Positions 55,625 to 64,000 of a stretch of 64,000 bases of DNA are shown here, in pieces. The notes under the pieces are model-generated. The model was given only the letters and a program-made list of their open reading frames with translations. It was not told the DNA's origin and did no database searches. The position numbers were made by a program, and so were the translations under genes. The DNA is from Plasmopara viticola (taxonomy: Eukaryota; Oomycota; Peronosporomycetes; Peronosporales; Peronosporaceae), in NCBI GenBank assembly GCA_001695595.3, contig MBPM02000004.1, positions 372,001-436,000 of the forward strand, in the 5' to 3' direction. Numbering within the stretch: position 1 is the first letter of the stretch; the number at the start of each line of letters is the position of its first letter.

Positions 55625-56240
55625 TGGTGGCCATTTAACCAAAAGTGGTTGCTGCGTACCAAAATTCCAATAAAAGCGTATAGGCTTTGGATATCATAAG
55701 GAAAGTTCACGCTGACAAACAAGAGCCGGACCAAATTTACCAATTTGGACTTAAGTCAGTACAATGGAACGTTGAAAACGTTGGGTAGCAAAATAAATCC
55801 GACCCCCGTACATTTAATTAAGCAGCATGAGTATACAATATTGAGTTTAAAATATCGCTCGACTACAGTAAAATACGAAAGCCGCCATTCACCTCTCTCT
55901 ATTTGCTATTATTACGCTTCCTCTTTCTTTTAAACCGCCTGTACACTGTATGAAAAGAACCGCTCAATATAATGATAGAGATCGATCGCGCGTGGAACTG
56001 ACAAAAAGTAGCCATAATAACACCAAAATCCTCTCCTCATGATGATTTTTTTCAAGACAAGAAGATGCACAGTACGCACGCGCTTCAATCTCGAAAAATT
56101 GCTCATTCAAGTGCATATTGGTTATACAACCCTGTTCATTTTCCTCGAAACCGGGAACAAAGTTGCGACTAGCGGCTTCTTAGCATAAATGGTGATTGTG
56201 TCACCCTTAACGCCAGTCAATCGTCTAGATGATCCTGAAA
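55625..56240. other. Interval without recognised features
   Basis: Short frames only. Confidence 0.35.
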
Positions 56241-56248
56241 TACCATTC

Positions 56249-56689
56249 TTATTCTGATAAATAATTAATATTTATCATGAGCGGGTAGCCTCTAAATTGG
56301 CATAGATATCTCTTATGAGAACTTAGTAACGTTAATTGACGGGGTTGATGGTGTCCAAAACGCCGAAGTAGATTGTACGCAGATATGCAGGCGTACATTT
56401 TCGGAGGTTCGCGTTCGATCAGCACTATTACAGAAGTTTTTTGGTGGTGCTTACCATCCAGCCAATCTAGACTTGCAGATATTGCACTTTTTTCCAGGGG
56501 GGGGGGGTGAGCAGTGAATAGCAAACAGTGAGCGATGATCGCTGATTCCAGAATTTGGCAAGCAGTATAATGCAAATGTAAATGTTTATTGGTATGTAAA
56601 TTTACGGCTACTATGGTACAATTCCTTGCAATGATCTCCATTGTATCGCAATTCAAACTTTCAACATGTACACTTGGTACTAAATACAA
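56249..56689 (-). other. Unidentified 146-codon open frame
   Basis: It starts MYLVPSVHVESLNC and ends ININYLSE. A run of eleven G on the plus strand (56497-56507) is read as HPPPL, so the frame depends on the exact length of a homopolymer. No domain or signal peptide is recognised. It may be chance. Confidence 0.22.
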
Positions 56690-56899
56690 ATTATGGATGC
56701 AAGCGTTGCATTCTACACATTAAGAAACCATGTTTGAGAAGCCAAATGTTATTTTTCAATTGCTCAGTGGAAGCGTTCTTTGTCTCTACACGCAAAAACA
56801 AATTCGTGATCTCATGACTGTAGAGACTTAAGCTGTCGAAACCCGCGCGCTCGAAGTACGCTTTTTGAAGCGTGCGATGTTGGTAGCTATTCAATCCAT

Positions 56900-57118
56900 T
56901 TTAGACACTCTCATTACACTTTGGGGTTTTTGGTCCGTAAGCCGCCCAGACCACCCAGGTCTTTCACATCCCATTGGGTGCTAGTTGGTACGACAGTTTC
57001 ATTATGGGGCGTGATTGCCCGTCCACTTTAATGATCTATCTCCGATTGCCTTAGTTCGAATCCAATCAGTACCAATACAGATACCTACGCATTCGAGCGA
57101 ATAACCACTCGAGCCACA
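56900..57118 (-). mobile_element. Possible tRNA-derived SINE
   Basis: The minus strand has TGGCTCGAGTGG (57106-57117), a good pol III A-box, and GGATTCGAACT about 55 bp later (near 57055-57065), a near B-box. The following ~150 bp is more GC-rich than the flanks and includes AATGGGATGTGAAAGACCTG. The stem arms do not form a proper tRNA. No target duplication or second copy was seen, so this is tentative. Confidence 0.35.
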
Positions 57119-57121
57119 GGA

Positions 57122-57490
57122 TCAATGCTTCATGACTGTACGAAAGACACCTTTTGGATTTGGTAGAGCATTGTACCAATTTACATTATGCTGGCTCTGA
57201 GCTTTGTAAATCTTTCCGTAGACTGAATGCTGACCTTCGCGGCGCATCTGGATGTACATAAAGTCCCATCGACTGCGCTCCATAAGATGCAAGTGATCAA
57301 TTAATACAGTGTAGTCATCTCTCATCTCGAAATTAAGGTTATACTCAGATAGCAGAAACGGCACGGAGTAAGATCTTTCGCATTTGATGACAGATCTGTC
57401 GTGGAGCTGTGAAATCATCTCTTCATTTGGTGAAGCTACTATACAAGAGAACTTTATTGTGGTTAGCTCGACATCATACGAAAATTACGG
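57122..57490 (-). other. Unidentified coding-like frame, about 120 codons
   Basis: The frame from after a stop near 57490 is open to TGA at 57122; an internal ATG at 57418 gives MISQLHDRSVIKCERSY, then MRDDYTVLIDHLHLMERSRW and GQHSVYGKIYKAQSQH. Balanced composition and Tyr/Trp/Arg content look more genuine than the background. The stop lies at the very edge of the SINE-like element. It could be an exon or a pseudogene fragment; no family recognised. Confidence 0.3.
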
Positions 57491-57499
57491 TCATCAAGT

Positions 57500-58165
57500 T
57501 TAGGTATGGCAAAGCTGATCTTTTGTGGTGGAGGCTGGTTTTTCTGTTCGAAGGAATTCGACATTCTATTGTATATATACCGTATTGCTTGATAAAAGAT
57601 TATCAAATTCCATATAATTCTTGCCTATGCACAAAAATTACAAGAATGATAAATTGTGTATAGAATAAAATAGACCAAAAACTACAATCTGTTGCACATG
57701 TCATTTCTTGTAGAGCTTTTTAATTTAAACGGTCGTTCTTCGGAAGGTCTAATATGTTTGCATGCCTCATTCGTGAAAGGTGCTGTTTGATTTTGCCAAA
57801 CTTGGTAGCATTAAAGGTCAAACATACACTCACGCGAGTAGATTGACTATTTCAACTTCGGAGAGACTTAAAGACGAAAAACTACTTTTCTGTATCTGTT
57901 GGACGAGCTGATTGAATTACTCGGACGAATGACAACATTGATACTCTCAAGCATCTTAAAGTCGTAATAGTTCTGATTGTACAAGCAAAGGTAAAACTTG
58001 AAGAATGGGCAGTATTGACCTAGGAAGACCCAACGATAGCTCATAGGAAGAAAACCCCTTAACTTTTTATTTGCCGGAAAATTGTGTACAAAACAAGGTG
58101 GTCTTGATCACCAAATACCAGTTGTGTATGGCTTGTAAACTTTCATACCACAAATATATATTTCA
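57500..58165. other. AT-rich interval without recognised features
   Basis: No motif and no repeat partner seen. Confidence 0.35.
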
Positions 58166-58171
58166 ATTGTA

Positions 58172-58211
58172 GTGCACAGCTTTTGTGCTTGCCGGGACAA
58201 AAGCTGTGCAC
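58172..58211. repeat. Perfect 15-bp inverted repeat
   Basis: GTGCACAGCTTTTGT (58172-58186), the loop GCTTGCCGGG, then ACAAAAGCTGTGCAC (58197-58211). Confidence 0.9.
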
Positions 58212-58852
58212 AAAGACTTCAATGGGGGTATTTGTAGAGCCGAAAAAAGAGCTGATGTGAGCAATCTTTAACGTCGGGTGTGAGATTTGCAAGCGCTGAC
58301 GCTTATTTGCCTGTAGATATGTAAAACGTGAGCTTGTTGACTACGCTTCGAAGTTTAGAGTGAAAACGACCTTCTTCATCATTGAGCTACTTCTTTAACA
58401 AGCCAAGGTAATTGTGATCATGACCGGCCTGAGACAAGCTACGATTAGCTCAATTTTATAAAAGAAGGTTTTAACAGTGAAAGAACTAATTCAATTTTTT
58501 TTTCCAACGTAAAACCACAGGCATGCTGACCTCACTTAAAAGCCTTAAAAGAAGATAATTCAAGGTATATAAGAATGCTGCTCGTAGCCTTGCTTCCTCA
58601 TTTATAGTATCAAGGTTGCCGAGAAAGCAACAATTGTTGCTTTGGCTACAGAAGAGGACACATGATACTAATCAAGCTCGAAGGAAGAAACAATGGTAGA
58701 AATTATGCGTTGGGAGCCAATTTAGCGCTGATCGTCCGTAAAGAAGAGCTTTGATGAAGATGATTTTAGTCGTGGTCAACAAACACAAAAAGAGCTCACT
58801 CCTCGAAAGCTAGGTAAAATTTAAAGAATACAATCAATAGCTGAGACTTTCA

Positions 58853-59394
58853 AGCTGTGCGAACCAGTACATGATGGTATGAAGATATTTTTTTAGTCTT
58901 GGGCGGCTCTAGCGCGTTGTAATTTTTTCACGCCGGTCAACAATTGCCGCTAGCCAAAAGGCTGACTGGTGCTTAAGACAACAGCGAAAATTAGTCACAC
59001 AGAGTTTGGCTAGCCAGTAAAAGATATCTTGAGGCTTCCAAAATAGCCTAGCCATAAACCACAGAAAATTCGACAGCACAAAGTCATTTGTAGTCCTTTA
59101 CATGAAAAGGAAAAACTAAATTGAGCTGTGCGAACCAGTACATGATTGTGTAGAGATCTATTTTGAGGCTTGAGCGGCTCTAGTGCGTTGTAAAGTTTTC
59201 ACGCCGGTCAACAATTGCCGCTAGCCAAAAGGCTGACTGGTGCTTAAAAACAGTAGCAAAAATAAGTCATACAGAGTTTGGCTAGCCAATAAAAGAATTC
59301 TAGACGCTTCTAAAATAGCCTAGCCATAAACTACAGAAAATTCGACCGCACAAAGCCATTCGTAAGCCTTAACATGAAAAAGGAATGACTTAAT
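58853..59394 (+). repeat. Tandem duplication of a 271-bp unit
   Basis: AGCTGTGCGAACCAGTACAT begins both units (58853 and 59124), and blocks such as GCCGGTCAACAATTGCCGCT, TAGCCAAAAGGCTGACTGGT and CAGAGTTTGGCTAGCCA recur 271 bp apart with scattered substitutions. There is no coding potential. Internal self-complementary stretches (AGCCAAAAGGCT) are conserved in both. Confidence 0.92.
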
Positions 59395-59399
59395 TCTGT

Positions 59400-61435
59400 A
59401 CTTGTATAGTAAAAGCTCTAGGAAATTTGGCGGGGAAAGGTCATCCCGCATCGCAGATCTTTGGTTGGTCTTGCTCTCCTCCTTTTCGCATCTACGGCAT
59501 CTCTGTATCAAGGTAGTCAAAAAGACATTTTTAGTGCGGAATTCTTTCTTGATGGCACACGAATTTCTAATACATTCAAGCGGGTAAATAGATTCCGCGC
59601 GCAGCATAACATAATGGAATTGCCTAAGATAGCGTGGTTGATGTATCTCATCGATTGGTCGTTAACTGCAAGTAACAAAGCTCCACTAGAGATCCGCAAG
59701 GCACAATCAATTAAAGAGCTGTGCAAAGTGCGGGGAATGGACGCTTGCATTTGGGTAACGTAGTTCTGCAAGGCAAATTGAGAACTTAAAATCACAGGCG
59801 GCAAGAAAGTACTGTAAATACCACATAACACTGTTTTACCAAAAGAAGACAGTAATTTGATACAAAAGCAAGCTTCGGGTGTCGCGAATAACTCGTTGCC
59901 TGTCAAAGACAATCCTGTTTCGTGAGGATGTCCAACGTTTAAATTGGCCGGAAAAATTCAGTTAGAGGCACTGCCAGAAGTGACAGAGTAAGTTAATCTT
60001 GAAAAGCTCAGAATTACTGCTCTCAGCTAATTCAAGTGCTGCAAACAGCTAAATGGAAGTGTTTTTAACGATAAGAAGAGACTTTGGAGATATGAATGCA
60101 TCATTTGTTTAAGACAAAGCGGTCGGAAGATGTACTTCAGGCAGCGTTAGTTGTAAGAAAAAATCTGTCATAGCCTTTGATTAAAGTACACTCAATTATA
60201 GCGACCCTCCATTAAAATTTCATAAAATTTAGCGGTTAAGCATACGGGCCAAGCCTAAATCACTATGTCAATAGGCATTGGCCACTGACATGAGGGCAAC
60301 AGAAGCTAATTGGTACCTTCTTTGCCGACTAGGCAACTAGTGACGAGATTTGGAAGTCAAAACTCCGGACTCATCATTAACGTTTGTTGCTTGAAAGTCA
60401 AATGAAAATTGGCGACTGTTTCGTGCCTGTTAAGCTTAACCGTGCAGCAACATCTTGCTAAAATCAGTCATTCCAAAAAAAATTCTTGCTTAACAACAAG
60501 TCCGGATGAGCTAGAATCGATGGCTATTATCGAATACGAAGACGTCATAATTTTCGATTACGACGTTAATATGCTCAAGCGTTTGCTACGGAAGTGATGA
60601 GTCGTACTACTGAAAGCCCGATATGTCAATTACTTATCTACCTTTTTTTACCATAGCATGATTTCATTCGAAAAAAATTCAAAGGAGATTGGTCGACACA
60701 AGAGATTTTAAAAGGACCGTCTTCGGTAAGTAAATGAGGCCATGAGAGCCATGTCAACATATACATATGTGGTTTTGCGGCAGAGGACAAAGAAGCCCTT
60801 GAATGCTTGGAAGCTGCCATTGAAATAGAATTAATCCTCACAAATGTAAAGCCATCTTCAATTTACCTGCGCCAGATATTAAGAGAAACTTGAGCAAATG
60901 GCTGACCTAAAAAATCTTCAGAACAAGTAAAAAGCTGACCATACGGATATCTCAAGGCCTTAATCTGATTATCCGATACAAGCATCGAGTGGTGCTGCAA
61001 TAGTCAGGGTCAGGATACTTTTGAGAGCAGCAAGCATGAATCAATATTGGCCTTCCCGCCTGATTTATAACCATTTGGCGTCGTTCGCAGCAATTTGTAA
61101 TGCCATCGGCTACGCAATCTTAAAACTCGAACAGGAAAAGTCACTTTGCTTGGGTCCAGGTTGCAAAGGGCAATCAAATTTCGTCACGTGATACGACCTG
61201 ATAAATTTTAAGTGTCTTTTAGCCAATAAGCTCTTTGAGATCAGTTTTTCAGAGGGTTGGGATCTTTGTGTTTTTGTTTAAACCAAACCTTTTGTCTTGT
61301 CTCATGATCCTCTTAAAGGATTCGATAAAGCGACGGACGGGCGTCAGCCAAGTATTCTATTCTCCTGGCTTATGTTTCGTCTAGAGATTATAGTTCCAGA
61401 AGAAAAATGATTTCATGACACGTTTGTGAACCAGA
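59400..61435. other. Interval without recognised features
   Basis: A plus frame 59461-59763 has a hydrophobic start (VGLALLLFASTAS) but begins at TTG, and a minus frame overlaps it at 59517-59912; neither is recognised. Beyond 60000 nothing stands out. Confidence 0.35.
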
Positions 61436-61439
61436 ATGA

Positions 61440-61560
61440 GCTTACTCAATTCCTATTTTCAACGTCTGCCTGTGCAAATGTAGCGCTTGTAGCAGAATCC
61501 GACGCGTCGAAGACGACACAGAATAGTCTTTTTTATCCGGCAAGGCTTGGGTCGGCGACT
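61440..61560 (-). mobile_element. Ty3/gypsy remnant, RNase H start
   Basis: The minus strand reads LFCVVFDASDSATSATFAQ and then ADVENRN, equivalent to LFVFDASHLATGTGLMQAG at 41.7 kb. The stretch is short and ends in stops. Confidence 0.6.
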
Positions 61561-61679
61561 CTTGTTAGCTTTTTTGGATAAAACAAAGTTGAATGTGGTA
61601 TATACTAAATGAGTTAGTACAAAAGGGCATATAACTCGTGCCTGCCATAAAGAATATCACAACTATTACCTTCATGACT

Positions 61680-62160
61680 GTAAAAAATTGCTGGCAAATG
61701 TCACGATATGTTGTCTGGAAGATGCAGGCCTTTACAGCCAAAGCAAGCTAAGAGATAAGGCTTAATGCGTTATGACGAAGTGCCGTTGATGCAAAGTTTA
61801 GGCGCTTAATCTCAAAGATTCTAACAGCTTTTAAGCGAGGAGCAAGTGGCGGTGGGCTACGCAAGTGCACATTCGAAAATCCATTCTAATTTTGGTAGAC
61901 TTCGGTGGATCACGAATCTTGCGCGTCGGCGATCAGCCCAAAATAGGCGGACCGATACACCGAGCGAGAGCAACAGAATCAAGTCTCTTCTGGTCTGGTT
62001 GACCAGTGAAAATGCTTCAAACGTCTGTGCGGTTAAGACAGACACAGCTGTGAATTCATGATTGGGTAAGCGTAAACAATGACATTGATTTGTTAGAGCG
62101 CAAATGAGTTCGCAAAGCTGAAGATCTGTCGTTGACTGCCATTTGAGTCCCGTCTTTAGA
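61680..62160 (+). repeat. Dispersed repeat R1, copy 8
   Basis: It aligns with 12780-13340 in the same orientation. A frame at 61846-62061 keeps TPSESNRIKSLLV and ENASNVCAVKTD, matching the minus strand of 4764-5012. It ends about 200 bp left of copia E, as the 13 kb copy ends about 190 bp left of copia A. Confidence 0.6.
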
Positions 62161-62358
62161 CCTATAATCGGCAACATGTTCAGCGTAAAAGATAAGATAC
62201 CGTGTGAACAATACAGATCTTTTCGTATTTGCATTTGCATAGGCGTTGTAGCTTTCAATCTTAGGTACAAAAGTACAATACATCTCCTGTCTTGTTTGTG
62301 TCTAGAACGTTTTAGCGTAGTTAATATGCGATAACATTATTATTTCACGTGCTGGCTC

Positions 62359-62498
62359 TGTTAAAATTACACCGCTGAATGCATGTTGAACAGGCGGATG
62401 GCGTCACAAAATTTAAAGTACGTCACAGTTAGTAATTACATCTGGTTGCCGTTCATTGGTCTAGATAAATATATTCAGTTCGGTTTTTATTTTTAACA
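62359..62498 (+). repeat. Copia E 5' LTR
   Basis: 140 bp, TGTTAAAATTACACCGCTGA to TTTTTAACA. Confidence 0.9.
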
Positions 62499-62513
62499 GG
62501 TTAACAGCCGCAA
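62499..62513 (+). promoter_or_regulatory. Copia E primer-binding site
   Basis: GGTTAACAGCCGCAA directly follows the LTR. Confidence 0.75.
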
Positions 62514-62548
62514 CAGGCCTTTCCTCACCAGCGACGCCCTCTCTCACA

Positions 62549-64000
62549 ATGGCCTTTATGCGCACCGAAGTCCTCCTAGGAAGTGGTAACTATTAACACT
62601 GGGAGTTCGACATGAGGATGACCCTAGCGCGGAAGGTCTCCTGGGACACATCATGGCCGTCAAGGATGAGAAGGACGTCACGGAGGCGTGGCTATTAATG
62701 ATGCCAAGGCGCTAGGCATCATTGCCCAAGGCGTTGAGATCCAGCACCAGACCAAAATTCGGTCGGCTACGCGTGCTATGGAGGCGTGGGGAACCCTCCG
62801 CGATTTCTACAATCGCTCGACTCTTCACAATCGTGTTGTGATGACTCGTCGACTACATGAGTTCAAGATGGAAAGTGGAACAAGCATGGCAGAGCATCTG
62901 GACTCTTTTGACGAGCTAGTAGTGGGACTACAGACTACGGGAGAGCAAATTGATGAGTCACGCCAGCTGATGGTACTTCTCAGCAGTCTACCTTCGGAGT
63001 ACGACTTGATTTCGTCGATTGTGGAAAATGCAAGGGATATTTCGTTGATAAAAGTCAAGGAGAAGCTGCTCAAAGAGTCGGAGAAGCTGCAGAGGAAAGA
63101 AGCTACAGAGAAAGCGTTTCGCGTAAATGGAAATGGACATGCTAGAATATTCAAAGGTGGACGGGACAATGGGCGAAAGGGTGGTCCTCCACGCAATAAC
63201 GGCGGATTCAAGGGCAAGTGCTTCAACTGTGACCAGTTTGAACACATGAAGCGGAGCTGCCCGGCCGGTAAAAGATTCATCAGCGACGACACGATGTTTG
63301 CTGTTGGTGAAGGGAAGTCATCAGGATGGCTGATTGACAGTGGAGCAACTTCCCACATGACCCCACACAGGAAGGACTTGTTTGATTACAAGGGCCTAGA
63401 AGCTAGCATCGAAGTTACAATTGCAGACGGGAAGAAGTTGCTTGTCGAAGGAGCCGGCACGGTAAAATTGACTGGTTTGAACGGAATGAAGATTCGCATG
63501 GTTGAAGTTCTGCCCATTCCCAGACTCGACAGAAGGTTGCTGTCAGTCGGCAAGCTGGTAGAGCGTGGCATGAGTGTGAAATTTTCACGTTCGTCATGTG
63601 TCATTTGGAACAAGAAGCAAGCAATTGCGTTGAGGCACAAAAGTTGAAAATTCGTATTTTCTTGACTGTGAGCAAGAGGGAGAAAGTCTCGTTAAAGATT
63701 CCGGGGTATACAATCAGTGTGATCTTTGGCATGCACGCATGGGGCACCCCTGCAAGGATGCGCTGATCAGGACACAGCAATTAAGTAATGGTATTCCAAT
63801 TATCAAGCAAAGTGTGGAAATATTGTGTGCCGGGTGTTTGAAGGGCAAGCAGACGATCACGGTATTTCCGTCTCGTTCAACGACAAAGACGACACGTGTG
63901 TTGGAGCGTGTTCACACAGAAGTCATGGGGCCAATGCGAACTATCTCGAAGGGTGGTGCCAAATACATTCTCACGTTTGTGGATGATTTTTCACGATATG
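62549..64000 (+). pseudogene. Copia E gag, protease and integrase start
   Basis: The ATG at 62549 reads MAFMRTEVLLGSGNY and then TAA at codon 16. A 1-nt loss near 62635 (AAGGTCTCC where D has AAGGGTCTCC) and the 1-nt deletion shared with copia D near 62691 follow. From about 62688 the frame is open to 63647, with the knuckle CFNCDQFEHMKRSC and protease LIDSGATSHMTPH, then a shift near 63640. The integrase again has VHTEVMGPM (about 63910-63935) in place of HTDVMG. The end is cut off at FVDDFSRY. Confidence 0.88.

Larger units (their letters stand above)
62359..64000 (+). mobile_element. Ty1/copia element E, 5' part, cut by window end
   Basis: LTR, primer-binding site, gag, protease and the start of integrase are present; the rest lies beyond the window. 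Protein and DNA are closest to copia D. The LTR differs enough from that of D (including indels) to show separate insertion. Confidence 0.92.

Noticed and set aside
59461..59763. Possible small secreted protein with a hydrophobic N-terminus
   Set aside because: It starts at TTG with no nearby ATG, has no RXLR-type motif or homologue in the window, and overlaps an equally long minus-strand frame.
62825..63358. 177-codon minus-strand frame, also present at 50555-51088 on the plus strand
   Set aside because: It is the antisense of copia E and D gag; both are shadows of the same coding sequence.

Overview
The window reads as a gene-poor, repeat-rich stretch of a eukaryotic nuclear genome, most likely an oomycete (Peronosporales: Phytophthora or downy-mildew type). 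This is inferred from short-LTR Ty1/copia elements, chromodomain-type Ty3/gypsy debris and GC-rich LINE copies set in AT-rich, stop-riddled DNA, plus one small intronless gene for a secreted jacalin-like lectin. No prokaryotic features, rRNA or convincing tRNA were seen. No housekeeping gene is intact; the nearest is a TPR-protein fragment at 9.0-9.4 kb.

Layout. 0-9 kb: old Ty3/gypsy fragments and unidentified dispersed repeats. 9.0-9.9 kb: TPR fragment and the 3' end of a second copia family. 10.6-11.75 kb: internally deleted LINE. 13.53-17.95 kb: copia A (+), with perfect 5-bp target-site duplications. 18.4-20.6 kb: the only intact ordinary gene (lectin, 19082-19639) and a broken gene for a second secreted protein. 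24.06-28.55 and 28.57-32.4 kb: copia B and copia C (both -), 25 bp apart. 33.6-36.8 kb: gypsy integrase/chromodomain remnants and LTR-like DNA. 38.05-41.1 kb: two copies of a ~320-bp LINE-derived mini-element. 41.6-42.5 kb: gypsy RNase H and integrase relic. 45.9-46.9 kb: inverted lectin pseudogene with its upstream flank. 47.1-51.55 kb: copia D (-), with perfect 5-bp duplications. 51.8-53.4 kb: decayed duplicate of the 20-21.8 kb region. 54.1-62 kb: more gypsy debris, a possible SINE, a 271-bp tandem duplication and hairpins. 62.36 kb to the end: 5' part of copia E (+).

The five related copia elements share a 15-bp primer-binding site directly after the LTR. It complements the anticodon arm of tRNA-Asn(GUU), suggesting a half-tRNA primer as in Drosophila copia. 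Every copy is broken, but in different domains. D and E share a 1-nt gag deletion and an Asp-to-Glu change at the first integrase catalytic residue, which points to a defective lineage moved in trans. The LINE mini-elements share both internal deletion junctions, and one has an 11-bp target-site duplication, so they behave as a non-autonomous family. Nothing here looks like an operon; the window mostly records element turnover with two small secreted-protein families caught in duplications.
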